Shown here in pieces: positions 52,370 through 60,445 of a stretch of DNA of 64,000 nucleotides (positions are counted from its first letter, which is position 1; each line of letters opens with the position of its first letter). The notes beneath the pieces are model-generated. The model searched no databases, had not been told where the DNA came from, and saw only the letters and a list, made by a program, of their open reading frames with translations. The stretch comes from CAZSMK01 sp964608095 (GTDB taxonomy: Bacteria; Sumerlaeota; Sumerlaeia; MWCT01; JAGHBZ01). Position numbers and translations under genes: made by a program. The stretch is from contig CAZSMK010000093.1 of assembly GCA_964608095.1 (NCBI GenBank), positions 1 through 64,000 of the forward strand. The letters are read 5' to 3'.

Positions 52370-52936
52370 TCAGTGCATAGCCTGACTCAATCCGGGAGGG
52401 ATACGCACCCTGACATAGCCTTCCTCTAAATTAACCTGAGTAATGAACTCCCGGTGTATTGGCAGCAGCACTTTCTCACCTTTAAGGTCGAGTTCGAGCA
52501 CTTCTGCGCCGGTGCCCGAGAGGATTGACGTAATGTGACCGATAGGTACACCGGAGCGGTCATCAATAATCCGTAATCCAATAAGATCGTCATAATAGAA
52601 CTCATCATCGCCGGGTGTAGGAAGGTCTTGCCGGTCAACATACACCTCGGTGCCGCGGAGTTGTTCGGCTTTGGTCATTGAATCGATATCACGAAAGGTA
52701 AGAAGAGCCAGCCCTTTGTGAAACCTGAGCGACTCGAGTACTGAACGTTTAACCCATTGCTGTTCCGGGTGTAAAAAAAAGAAATCCTTCGCCTTCATGT
52801 GCTCGAGTTGAGCAGGCTCACTACCTGTGAGAAGCATTCTAATCTCCCCTTTGTTGCCGTGTGGACGAAGGATTCGACCCAGGAGAACTTTAGTGTTCTT
52901 TATTGTTTGAAAGTCTTTTTGGGAAAAGTTATTCAA
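52370..52936 (-). CDS. rimM: Ribosome maturation factor RimM
   Basis: A 188-residue 30S assembly factor. The N-terminal domain has VLLGRILRPHGNKGEIRMLL and FRDIDSMTKAEQLRGTEVYV; the C-terminal PRC-barrel domain has FYYDDLIGLRIIDDRSGVPI and VLLPIHREFITQVNLEEGYV. It binds S19 and helps process 16S rRNA. No ATG is in frame near the conserved start; TTG at 52936, overlapping the end of khpA (TTGAATAA), gives the expected N-terminus. The operon order rpsP-khpA-rimM is conserved widely. The usual next gene, trmD, is missing: rimM ends against a convergent WecA-like gene. Confidence 0.94.
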   Translation of the reverse strand: MNNFSQKDFQTIKNTKVLLGRILRPHGNKGEIRMLLTGSEPAQLEHMKAKDFFFLHPEQQWVKRSVLESLRFHKGLALLTFRDIDSMTKAEQLRGTEVYVDRQDLPTPGDDEFYYDDLIGLRIIDDRSGVPIGHITSILSGTGAEVLELDLKGEKVLLPIHREFITQVNLEEGYVRVRIPPGLSQAMH

Positions 52937-53168
52937 TAATTTGCAAAAGAGATTTCTTTTTTAATTTTGTTGCGGCAGCGCTGAGAATTTTGCGCATCGC
53001 CTTGGCGGTAGCGCCTCCCTTGCCAATAACTTTACCTACATCTTCCGGAGCCACTTTTAACTCCATGATCACGCTGTTCTCGCCCTCGACGACATTAACC
53101 TGCACTTTTTCGGGATAGTCGACCAAGGCTTCAGCCATGTACGTCACAAGTTCTTTCATCGGTACCAT
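52929..53168 (-). CDS. khpA: KH-domain RNA-binding protein KhpA
   Basis: A 79-residue protein with a single KH domain: the GxxG loop is in VGKVIGKGGATAKAMRKILS, preceded by the Asp/Glu-rich strand VVEGENSVIMELKVAPED. KhpA, alone or with KhpB, binds RNA and affects cell division and elongation. GGAGGAGAAG lies upstream of the ATG at 53168. It sits between rpsP and rimM, its usual place, and overlaps rimM by eight bases. Confidence 0.95.
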   Translation of the reverse strand: MVPMKELVTYMAEALVDYPEKVQVNVVEGENSVIMELKVAPEDVGKVIGKGGATAKAMRKILSAAATKLKKKSLLQIIE

Positions 53169-53269
53169 CGTTCTTCTCCTCCTTCACATCGAGATTGAGT
53201 AACTATAAAGAAGTTTTGACTTTGCCTTTGAGAAATGAGATATAGATTTTTCAAGATAAATCATGTCAT

Positions 53270-53563
53270 CTATGCGCTTGACGTTTCCGGTTTTTTTCCA
53301 TAACGCATCTGGTGATATTTCTGGAGAATCCCGAGTTTTCGGAATAAAGACCGAACCGTGTCACTGGGAAGAGCTCCTTTTTTCAACCACATCAATGCGC
53401 GTTCTTCGTCGATTTCCAGACGGGGCGGATTTTCAACAGGTTGATAGCAGCCGAGGATTTCAATAAATCTGCCATCGCGTGCCTTTCGAGAATCTGCCAC
53501 TACAACGCGAAAATATGCCCGGTTACGCCTTCCACACCGGGTTAATCTAATCTTCGTGGACAA
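53270..53563 (-). CDS. rpsP: 30S ribosomal protein S16
   Basis: A 97-residue ribosomal protein starting STKIRLTRCGRRNRAYFRVV, with ADSRKARDGRFIEILGCYQP and RALMWLKKGALPSDTVRSLF. The start codon is TTG at 53563: GGGAGG lies eight bases upstream and no ATG is available, and the translated product begins exactly where S16 should. The C-terminus is slightly extended (GKKPETSSA). First gene of the rpsP-khpA-rimM group; ffh, which often comes before, is absent. Confidence 0.97.
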   Translation of the reverse strand: MSTKIRLTRCGRRNRAYFRVVVADSRKARDGRFIEILGCYQPVENPPRLEIDEERALMWLKKGALPSDTVRSLFRKLGILQKYHQMRYGKKPETSSA

Positions 53564-53672
53564 TATATCTACCTCCCTTCTTTTTTTTATCTGCCTAAAA
53601 ACGATAAACTATAATTTTATGGATGAGTCAGGCTAATGTCAAAGAAAAAATCCCGCACTCCATGCGTACCCT

Positions 53673-54101
53673 CTACTGCTCTTTCGGTATTACCTCTACC
53701 GAGACTTTATACAGGCCGGCTTCAGCACATGCGTCAAGCACAGAGACAATGGTCTGGTGATATGCATTGGCATCCCCCCGAATCAAGACCTGCTGGATTT
53801 GTCCGGTTTTCTTCATCTCTTTCAATTCATCCCCCAGGGTGTTGATGGCAACCTTACTGTTCTGGATAAGTATTTCATTATCGTCGTTCACCACAATAAC
53901 CAGGCTCGAGGGCGGTTTCTTCTGGGTTTCCTGCGCCTGTTCAGAATAAGGCAGCGATACGTTCAGAAATGCCTGGCTCTCTTTAATAGTGGTGGCAAGA
54001 ATAAAGAAAAAGATCAAATTAAAAAGAACATCGAGGAGAGGCGTCAAGTTGAGCCCCGGCTGCAGTTCTTCGAACCAATCTTTATGACGGCGTAAGTGCA
54101 T
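53673..54101 (-). CDS. exbD: ExbD/TolR-type biopolymer transport protein
   Basis: A 142-residue inner-membrane protein. The start is placed at the ATG at 54101 (MHLRRHKDWFEELQPGLNLT), because the longer frame upstream runs through exbB. LNLTPLLDVLFNLIFFFILA is the single TM helix with the conserved proton-carrying Asp (PLLDV). The periplasmic domain (SSLVIVVNDDNEILIQNSKV, QVLIRGDANAYHQTIVSVLD) is the usual ExbD fold. It starts seven bases after exbB and forms the proton channel with it; the pair energises a partner, here the gene at 54831. Confidence 0.95.
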   Translation of the reverse strand: MHLRRHKDWFEELQPGLNLTPLLDVLFNLIFFFILATTIKESQAFLNVSLPYSEQAQETQKKPPSSLVIVVNDDNEILIQNSKVAINTLGDELKEMKKTGQIQQVLIRGDANAYHQTIVSVLDACAEAGLYKVSVEVIPKEQ

Positions 54102-54108
54102 CGACTTG

Positions 54109-54780
54109 TTAATCCTCACTCGCCGGTTCCGACTCCCTTTCCGACTCATCGCTTTTTTCTTCCACTGGATGAGACGCAAGGATTCGGATAATCTTTTGTG
54201 CACCCACGGGCAATACTTCCCGTTGATACGAGAGTAGCTGGTATCGGAAAAGATTAAGCACAAGGAACGAAGGAATAGCGATAAAAAGCCCCCACATGGT
54301 CGTCACAAGGGCCTCATTGATCCCCCTGCTCAACGCAGAAACAGAGGGATTTTCCATCATGCTGAAGAGGTAAAAACTTTTCATCATGCCAAGGATAGTG
54401 CCCAGTAAACCAAGCAGTGGCGCGATAGTATAGATGACGGACAACTGGCTGTTCTGCTGGTACAGCCGTCCGATCTCGTCGGACGTAATCTCGTTGAGGT
54501 CTTCGCTCGAGATATGAGAGGCGCTGCTATCCTGTAGCACCCGAATCACAATCCTTCCCAGCACGGTATTCGATTCCACAACAGTTTTAACCGCGTCCTG
54601 TGGATCAACCTCCCCGGTCGAATCTTTAAGGATTGGTTCAATTGCGGGGGGTAACAACCTTGAACGCCTGAGGTTGATGAATCCCTGTACCATATATGCG
54701 ATTGCAAATAAAGAACATGGAATCAGGAGAACCATCATGATTCCGCCGGCTGCTATGTACCGATCAAAGTAGGATTCCAT
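54109..54780 (-). CDS. exbB: MotA/TolQ/ExbB proton channel protein
   Basis: A 223-residue channel subunit with three TM helices: about 11-33 (GGIMMVLLIPCSLFAIAYMV), 116-138 (YTIAPLLGLLGTILGMMKSF) and 155-178 (ALVTTMWGLFIAIPSFLVLN). The APLLGLLGTILGM and ALVTTMWGLFIAIPS segments are the conserved TM2 and TM3 motifs, with the Thr lining the proton path. A large cytoplasmic loop lies between TM1 and TM2. An acidic C-terminal tail (EEKSDESERESEPASED) is unusual but not unique. It lies between the tonB-like gene and exbD and is clearly in one operon with them. Confidence 0.95.
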   Translation of the reverse strand: MESYFDRYIAAGGIMMVLLIPCSLFAIAYMVQGFINLRRSRLLPPAIEPILKDSTGEVDPQDAVKTVVESNTVLGRIVIRVLQDSSASHISSEDLNEITSDEIGRLYQQNSQLSVIYTIAPLLGLLGTILGMMKSFYLFSMMENPSVSALSRGINEALVTTMWGLFIAIPSFLVLNLFRYQLLSYQREVLPVGAQKIIRILASHPVEEKSDESERESEPASED

Positions 54781-54830
54781 TATGCGTAACTCGTGAGTTA
54801 TGAATTTTCTTTACAGAAAGAAGCCGAAAA

Positions 54831-55667
54831 CTATTCAATTGGTCGAGCCTCAAATTCAAGTATCCCGAGATCATGCTCTCCTTCTTCTTCTATTATGCCA
54901 AACACCGCTTTTTCCACGGTGGTCTGGTTCAGGTTATAGCCCTGTTTGACAAGTTCCTCATGTTCGAGCTGGCTCATTTTTGCAAGCGCGGTCATACTGA
55001 GGACGAAAACTTCGTAATATCCTGAACCCTGCCGATTCAGATACACCCCATCATCAGTTTCTGCATAAGCGAGGAATCCGGTTTGGGGATTCGCATCGAC
55101 AAATTTCTGCACGATTTTGATATCGTAACGTTTCATAATGTCCTGAACAACGTGGTCTGGATGTCCCTTGAAATCGATTGTTCTCATGGGACCTCGAGCG
55201 GCTCCCGCGGTATGATATTTACCTCTCTGCACCCCGGCAAGGGCAAGACGAGCGTCCAGCTTCATCTTTACATCTTCTTTCACCTTCTCCAAACGCTGAA
55301 ACTCTGACTCGAGCTTTGTTCGTTCGATCTCAAGCCGCTGATCGAGTGAGGAGGTCTGAAGCCTGTTCTCCTCTACATCCGGTGCAGGTTCCCTCTCAGC
55401 CGTAAGGAGCGCCACATCTTCATGTACAGTTGCCGCACTTGGTGAAAGCACCGGCTTATCCACAACGTCTTCCGGCACCTGTGCTTTGATTACAGGCTGG
55501 AGAATGAAATTCAGACGAGGAGGAGTGTTGTTAGGTTTGACTGTCTGCGATACATTGGCTACAAGGAACGAAAATATCGCCAGGTGAAAAAAGAGAGAAA
55601 CAAGAATCCCGGCTCTTTTCTCCATCCATGTGGAGGATTGATCAGTGCGATGTGGCGATGGAACCAT
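54831..55667 (-). CDS. TonB/TolA-like energy-transducing protein with unusual C-terminus
   Basis: A 278-residue protein with one N-terminal membrane helix (ILVSLFFHLAIFSFLVANVS). Within it, Ser-x3-His and a Leu seven residues after the His match the S/H/L positions by which TonB contacts ExbBD. A Pro-containing spacer and a coiled coil (SSLDQRLEIERTKLESEFQR, at about 106-140) follow. A C-terminal domain of about 110 residues (VVQDIMKRYDIKIVQKFVDA, DDGVYLNRQGSGYYEVFVLS) does not look like the TonB or TolA C-terminal domain. It is the first gene of the operon with exbB and exbD. GAGGAG precedes the ATG. What it energises is unknown; no TonB-dependent receptor is in the window. Confidence 0.75.
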   Translation of the reverse strand: MVPSPHRTDQSSTWMEKRAGILVSLFFHLAIFSFLVANVSQTVKPNNTPPRLNFILQPVIKAQVPEDVVDKPVLSPSAATVHEDVALLTAEREPAPDVEENRLQTSSLDQRLEIERTKLESEFQRLEKVKEDVKMKLDARLALAGVQRGKYHTAGAARGPMRTIDFKGHPDHVVQDIMKRYDIKIVQKFVDANPQTGFLAYAETDDGVYLNRQGSGYYEVFVLSMTALAKMSQLEHEELVKQGYNLNQTTVEKAVFGIIEEEGEHDLGILEFEARPIE

Positions 55668-55940
55668 TTACTCCTCTATTCAAACTTTTATTACCCATCC
55701 CCATAATTTAAAGGGCACTCGAAATCCTACCATTCCGAGGTTACCTGAAATTCTATTTTAATAATTTTTGATGGTAAGCGTCAACACGTTCTTGTCTGGA
55801 CAGAATAAGGCTTCCTCATCCTTTTTCTTTTCAGCCTCTTCTAACAAAATCACTATCACCGATTCGCTATTCTCATCAGGAGAAATATTTATATCGAATA
55901 TGAGGTAAATGAACCGAGGTGGGAAATAAGGGATACTTTC

Positions 55941-56735
55941 TTATTTTACATCGCCGAGATTTTCAATCCATTGCGCTAATTTCTTGCGAAACGGCTTGTA
56001 TGTGAGATCATAATGCAGGGGTGTGATAGAGACTTTGTTCTGGAACAGGACCACATCATCCAGATCTTCCCCCCCATTGCTGAGAATCATCTCTTCACCG
56101 ATATTCTGAAGTATTGTTTTATCGCCTTCACGCCGAACTTCCTGATAGAGATCAACAAACATCGATTTCCCCTGCCTTGTAACGACAGCGCCCTTGACGT
56201 CCTCTGCGGGGACATTGGGGACGTTTACATTGAGAAAGACGTCTTGAGGCAAACCGTGTTTCAAAACTTTCAGAGCGAGGTCACGAATGAAGCGGGCGGC
56301 GTATTCAAAAAGAGTCTTCCTGTCACGCCTGAACGAAATAGAAACCGCAATAGAGGGTATCCTGAACATAGCCGCCTCCATTGCCGCGGCTATGGTACCG
56401 GAATAGAGTATGCTATTGCCCACATTTTGTCCGTGATTAATACCGGATATAACCAGGGCCGGCGGATGCCGTTTCATAAGTTTGGTAACCCCGAACTTCA
56501 CACAATCCGCGGGTGTACCGCCCAGCGCATACCCCCATAAAATTCCGTCGCGATATACCCTGCGCAGATGAACCTCTTTAAAAGACACCGCGTGACCGAC
56601 CGCACTTTGCTGTCCGTCCGGCGCCACTACCGTCACCCGCCCAATAGGCGCAATCTCCTTATAAAGTGCGGAAATGCCCGGGGCGTCTATTCCATCATCA
56701 TTAGTGATGAGAATACGTGGATTTTTATCTGCCAT
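55941..56735 (-). CDS. surE: 5'/3'-nucleotidase SurE
   Basis: A 264-residue metal-dependent nucleotidase and exopolyphosphatase. ILITNDDGIDAPGISALYKE holds the metal-binding Asp13-Asp14; APDGQQSAVGHAVS, GTPADCVKFGV, VISGINHGQNVGNSILYSGT and AAMEAAMFRIPSIAVS are the other conserved motifs. The enzyme dephosphorylates nucleoside monophosphates and protects under stress. The frame downstream of the stop stays open for some 60 more codons, noted separately. Normal partners pcm or rpoS are not adjacent. It is preceded on the strand by an OmpA lipoprotein gene in the same direction, about 140 bases upstream. Confidence 0.96.
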   Translation of the reverse strand: MADKNPRILITNDDGIDAPGISALYKEIAPIGRVTVVAPDGQQSAVGHAVSFKEVHLRRVYRDGILWGYALGGTPADCVKFGVTKLMKRHPPALVISGINHGQNVGNSILYSGTIAAAMEAAMFRIPSIAVSISFRRDRKTLFEYAARFIRDLALKVLKHGLPQDVFLNVNVPNVPAEDVKGAVVTRQGKSMFVDLYQEVRREGDKTILQNIGEEMILSNGGEDLDDVVLFQNKVSITPLHYDLTYKPFRKKLAQWIENLGDVK

Positions 56736-56877
56736 CCTTCTTGTTCATCCTTACATGAAATTACGTCGGGCTGGAACCGTAGCGACTCCAGGAAGAATTC
56801 AAAAGAGTTATTTTCTGAAAAATCAACGGCGAAGGTCAATGTAAAACTCTGGTCGATGGAGAGTATTGCACACGCAA

Positions 56878-58023
56878 TTATCGCACTATAATCTCAACGC
56901 GGCGATTCTGTAGCCTTCCTTCCGGAGTCGTATTACTCGCCACGGGATGAAAGTAAGAGCCGGAAACGGATTTTACCAGAGCGGGATTAACTCCCTGCTC
57001 GATCATATAGCGTACCACGTTGGTTGAACGCGCGGAGCCAAGAGCCCAATTGTCAAAAAAGGGAAGATCCTGGAGGGGCTGGGTATCAGTATGTCCTTCA
57101 ACATAAATTTCGGAAATATCCAACTTTTTTATCTCCGTGACCAGGGCGTCAACTATCTTTTTTCCCTCATCGCTCAGGATAACCGTGCTCTTTTCAAAAA
57201 GGTTATCACTAAGAATCGTAATCACAATCCCTCGTTTTTGAATCGTCAGAGAGGCCTTATCTGTATCGATGGTTTGTGAAACCGCCTGTTTGAACAAAGG
57301 GAATTTTTCTTTTAATTCACGGGATACAAGGTCACCTTGCACTGGGGGAATGGGTGTCTTTGCAAGAAGAGATTCCTTTTCTTTGGTCAGGGTGGCAATT
57401 CTGGCATCGAGCTGCTTTCTCAAAGCCTCGAGATCATCGTTTTGCTCCTTCAGCGAGACAATCTCCACGCTTCGTTCCTCTATTTCCTTTGTCTGTTCCG
57501 CTATCAAAGATTTCAACGATTGTATTTCAGAGAGAAGACTCTCGATACGCTGCTCGCATGATTGCTTTTCCTCTTCTGTATCAGCAAGGCGCCTGGTGGT
57601 TTGTGCCTGATCCGACTTAAGACTTTCTATCTCTTGTTGAGAACTCGCGAGTTGGGAGTTGAGCGAGTTCAACGTTGCCGTATATTTCGCCTCTTTGAGC
57701 TCCAGTTCGCGCTCTTTCTCTTTTAGTGCAAACTCGAGTTCTGCATTTTGGGCAGTGAGATCGTCTTCTCGCTTCTGGATTTCTTTCTTGAGCTCCACCA
57801 GTTCTTGTTGCAACTCATTTATCTGAGTCTGAGAAGCGACTTCCCTCTCCTTGAGTTGTTCAACAACCTGATAATATTTGTTCCTGTAGTCATGGTACTG
57901 CTTTTCAAGTTCCACCAATCGCGCTTCCTGGATACTTTTCTCACGTTGCGATCTTAAGAGTTCACCGCACCCCGCTAACACCATTGATGCCATAATTATG
58001 AGTAGTAATCTTTGTAGTTTCAT
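56878..58023 (-). CDS. OmpA-family lipoprotein with a long coiled coil
   Basis: A 381-residue lipoprotein (signal ending MVLAGC, Cys19). From about residue 25 to 215 it is almost entirely heptad coiled coil (EKQYHDYRNKYYQVVEQLKE, NAELEFALKEKERELELKEA, EEKQSCEQRIESLLSEIQSL). The last 120 residues are an OmpA/MotB peptidoglycan-binding domain: LFEKSTVILSDEGKKIVDAL, VEGHTDTQPLQDLPFFDNWA, LGSARSTNVVRYMIEQGVNP and NRRVEIIVR. It probably spans the periplasm as a Pal-like spacer between outer membrane and cell wall. AGGGTGG lies before the ATG. It is immediately preceded on the strand (one base) by the second WecA-like gene. Confidence 0.93.
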   Translation of the reverse strand: MKLQRLLLIIMASMVLAGCGELLRSQREKSIQEARLVELEKQYHDYRNKYYQVVEQLKEREVASQTQINELQQELVELKKEIQKREDDLTAQNAELEFALKEKERELELKEAKYTATLNSLNSQLASSQQEIESLKSDQAQTTRRLADTEEEKQSCEQRIESLLSEIQSLKSLIAEQTKEIEERSVEIVSLKEQNDDLEALRKQLDARIATLTKEKESLLAKTPIPPVQGDLVSRELKEKFPLFKQAVSQTIDTDKASLTIQKRGIVITILSDNLFEKSTVILSDEGKKIVDALVTEIKKLDISEIYVEGHTDTQPLQDLPFFDNWALGSARSTNVVRYMIEQGVNPALVKSVSGSYFHPVASNTTPEGRLQNRRVEIIVR

Positions 58024-58024
58024 T

Positions 58025-59143
58025 TTATTCCACCCTGCTGGATTCTTTAAATTTAGTCCGGGCGTTTTTCCCCGCTTGCTCGAGGAGGAAAATCACCACA
58101 AATAATAAAATAATCTGAAAAAACTGTACCAGAGAAGCCCCTGTATCGAGAAAACGTAAGGGCAATGCGTTCAACGCTACACAGATTGTTATCAGATAAA
58201 TAAAGACCACCGCCTGGGGTTGTGTCATCCCCAAATTGACCAGGCGATGCGAAAAATGGTTAGTATCGCCCATCATAATCGGCTTTCGATTCTTTATTCG
58301 TATAAGCACAACGCTTACGGCATCAAATATAGGAACTCCGAGGACGATAATGGGTATAAGAACCGGGAGTTTTGTAGGCATGGCGCCTGATTCATAGTAG
58401 GTTGAAAGGATAGTCATCGAGCCGATCATATACCCGATGAACATGCTTCCGCAATCGCCCATAAAGAGAGAAGAGGGGAAAAAGTTGTAGCGTAGGAAGC
58501 CAAGGGTGGCGCCGGCAAGGGCAAGATGAAGCGCGACCATGAAATATTCGCCCATCTGAAAACTCAGATAGGACAAGAAGAGTAAAACGATAACCGCAAC
58601 CCCGCTGCTCAAACCGTCCATATTATCCATGAAATTAAATGCATTAATAATAAGAAGAAGCCATAAAACAGTAAGCACGGAACCGATTACGGGCGGAAGA
58701 AACAGAACCACGTTTATGCCTGTCAGGAGGAGTGGAAACGTGGCGAGAATCTGCAAGAGGAGCTTGGGAAGCGGTCGAATGGTAATCCGGTCGTCCACCA
58801 ACCCGGTAACGAAAACAACAAGAGCCCCTGCCAGAAGCCCTACGATTTGCGGGGTAACATAGCGGATATTGACCAGGTATTTTGATACCATCCCGGAAAG
58901 AAGAGGCGAATCTTTAAAAAGTAAGGCAAGAGTCAGGTCGACGACAAGGACAATAAAAAAACTCAAAAAGATGGCAATCCCGCCGCTCCGAGGTTTTGCG
59001 TCTATATGTATCTTTTTACCCGAAGGTAAATCGATCAAGCCGAATTTCGTCCCTATCCATGATGAAAGCGGTGTCAATACCAGCGATAAGATAAGAGCCT
59101 GGCTAAAAATGATTGCGTATATGCTTATCCAACCGACATGCAT
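58025..59143 (-). CDS. WecA/TagO-like undecaprenyl-phosphate sugar transferase, second copy
   Basis: A 372-residue MraY/WecA-superfamily membrane enzyme with eleven helices. The motifs are LPSGKKIHIDAKPRSGGIAI, VTGLVDDRITIRP, NAFNFMDNMDGLSSG, SLFMGDCGSMFIGYMIGS and TNHFSHRLVNLG. The NFMDNMDGLSSG and FSHRL forms, with PRSGG at the start, fit the TagO/WecA branch. It differs clearly from the paralogue at 51251, so the two probably feed separate glycan paths. The start is set at the ATG at 59143; an in-frame TTG at 59164 would add seven residues. It abuts the OmpA lipoprotein gene, one base apart, suggesting a shared envelope role. Confidence 0.88.
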   Translation of the reverse strand: MHVGWISIYAIIFSQALILSLVLTPLSSWIGTKFGLIDLPSGKKIHIDAKPRSGGIAIFLSFFIVLVVDLTLALLFKDSPLLSGMVSKYLVNIRYVTPQIVGLLAGALVVFVTGLVDDRITIRPLPKLLLQILATFPLLLTGINVVLFLPPVIGSVLTVLWLLLIINAFNFMDNMDGLSSGVAVIVLLFLSYLSFQMGEYFMVALHLALAGATLGFLRYNFFPSSLFMGDCGSMFIGYMIGSMTILSTYYESGAMPTKLPVLIPIIVLGVPIFDAVSVVLIRIKNRKPIMMGDTNHFSHRLVNLGMTQPQAVVFIYLITICVALNALPLRFLDTGASLVQFFQIILLFVVIFLLEQAGKNARTKFKESSRVE

Positions 59144-59335
59144 AAAGGTATCCACATGTGACAAAAAGGCTCGTGAGCAGCCCTAAAAAACACAACTCCG
59201 AATACAGTCTTTTCTCTTATTGCGTCTCTTTTTTCAAGAATAAAGGATTCTCGGTCATTGTCCTCGGCTCTGAAGGACGTGGATGGCTTATGAAACTTAG
59301 AAAAAAAGAGTAGTCTTTTGCACATTTAACGTAAA

Positions 59336-59365
59336 GAGAGGCGCCGCACATGAACGGCACCTCTC
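59336..59365 (-). terminator. Possible terminator of the 49-residue gene
   Basis: On the minus strand GAGAGGTGCCG, an eight-base loop, CGGCGCCTCTC and then TTTACGTTAA: an 11-position stem with one wobble. The T tail is short, so a terminator is likely but not certain. Confidence 0.5.
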
Positions 59366-59407
59366 AATCAGTGATTCACGCACTATGCCTCAAACAGGAG
59401 AAAAATC

Positions 59408-59557
59408 CTATTCTTCTCCAATTTCTTTCTTCATGCGTTTTCGCTCTTTTTCACGCTCTTTGCGATTCAAGGACATCCACCATTCCTTAAGCTGCTCCGA
59501 GTCCTGATTAGTTTCCTGTGCATACTTTTTCAGTAATTTAACCGTTTTTTGATTCAT
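59408..59557 (-). CDS. Small basic/acidic helical protein (49 residues)
   Basis: The ATG at 59557 follows GGAGTGAG with good spacing and starts MNQKTVKLLKKYAQETNQDS, then EQLKEWWMSLNRKEREKERK and RMKKEIGEE. The longer frame upstream has no ribosome site. It is predicted entirely helical, highly charged, with a conserved-looking WW in the middle and an alternating Arg/Glu tail. I do not recognise a named family; similar short proteins occur singly in other environmental genomes, in my recollection. A hairpin follows it. Function unknown; RNA or ribosome association is only a guess from charge. Confidence 0.65.
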   Translation of the reverse strand: MNQKTVKLLKKYAQETNQDSEQLKEWWMSLNRKEREKERKRMKKEIGEE

Positions 59558-59741
59558 TGCTGGCTCACTCCAATGGTTTATTGCTGAAAGGACAACACGG
59601 TGCAAGAAGTCAAAAACGTGTCATCCGGAAAGATCTGGTCAGCACCTATACAATAACAGAAAGAGTCTGGAAAAAAACGGGTGTCATGTCAAGGAAAAGA
59701 AATCAAGCAAAGCATCGGTTTCCATGAATAAGACGGTTCTC

Positions 59742-60434
59742 CTATTGTGGTTCTGCTAAATGTGAACTTCTTTTCTTCTGGAATTTCAAGGTGCCGAAGT
59801 ATTCAGGTAAATGGAAATTCAGGATAGGTACGGGCGCCCACGCCGCCCAGTGAGGATGCGATGATGCATCAGCGCACTTATAGAAATTTGCCCTCCATTC
59901 CTGACCGACGGCTGAACCCGAATAGCGCGAATATTTTTTGATAAGGAAGAATGGGATTGAAAATCCGAGGTACCAGCGACACGGCTCGGACTTTTCCGGC
60001 TCTATTATGCCTGATAACGTGTGGTAAAGCTCAACCGATTTCAGATCCTCGGGTTCCACCATAATGAATTCTTTAAACCGCCCGTTAACAATTCGATGAT
60101 CCGTAATATACGAACACAGCATGGCGCCTGTACAATTGAACTCGAAATTAAAATACCCTTCGCATCGAGGCGGTTGTACAAAAAACTCAACGCAACTGTC
60201 GGTAAACACCGCTACCTGGAGTCCTCTATGCCCGCTTATCACATAGAAGTCGTTTACCTCAAAGAGACCGCATATACGTAGCTCATTGTAGAGAAGTCGG
60301 ACATGTGTTTGTGGATGATGGTCACTACTTTCGGGCAGAAAGCGGTTCACTTCCAGAAATTCTACCCGTTCCCACTTTTCACGGTTTGTAAAAGGCGGGA
60401 TTTCCGTTTCATATTGGACTGTATATAACGCCAT
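59742..60434 (-). CDS. CBM9-like carbohydrate-binding-fold protein
   Basis: A 230-residue protein without signal peptide. The body matches the carbohydrate-binding family 9-like pattern: WERVEFLEVNRFLPESSDHH, RLLYNELRICGLFEVND, the acidic core DSCVEFFVQPPRCEGYFNFE, and the aromatic C-terminal ANFYKCADASSHPHWAAWAP with FHLPEYFGTLKF. Members often occur with glycosidases; without a secretion signal it may bind or process oligosaccharides inside the cell. It follows the EEP-family gene by 11 bases on the same strand, likely one operon. Whether it has catalytic activity is unknown. Confidence 0.85.
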   Translation of the reverse strand: MALYTVQYETEIPPFTNREKWERVEFLEVNRFLPESSDHHPQTHVRLLYNELRICGLFEVNDFYVISGHRGLQVAVFTDSCVEFFVQPPRCEGYFNFEFNCTGAMLCSYITDHRIVNGRFKEFIMVEPEDLKSVELYHTLSGIIEPEKSEPCRWYLGFSIPFFLIKKYSRYSGSAVGQEWRANFYKCADASSHPHWAAWAPVPILNFHLPEYFGTLKFQKKRSSHLAEPQ

Positions 60435-60445
60435 CGGTTTTTGAC

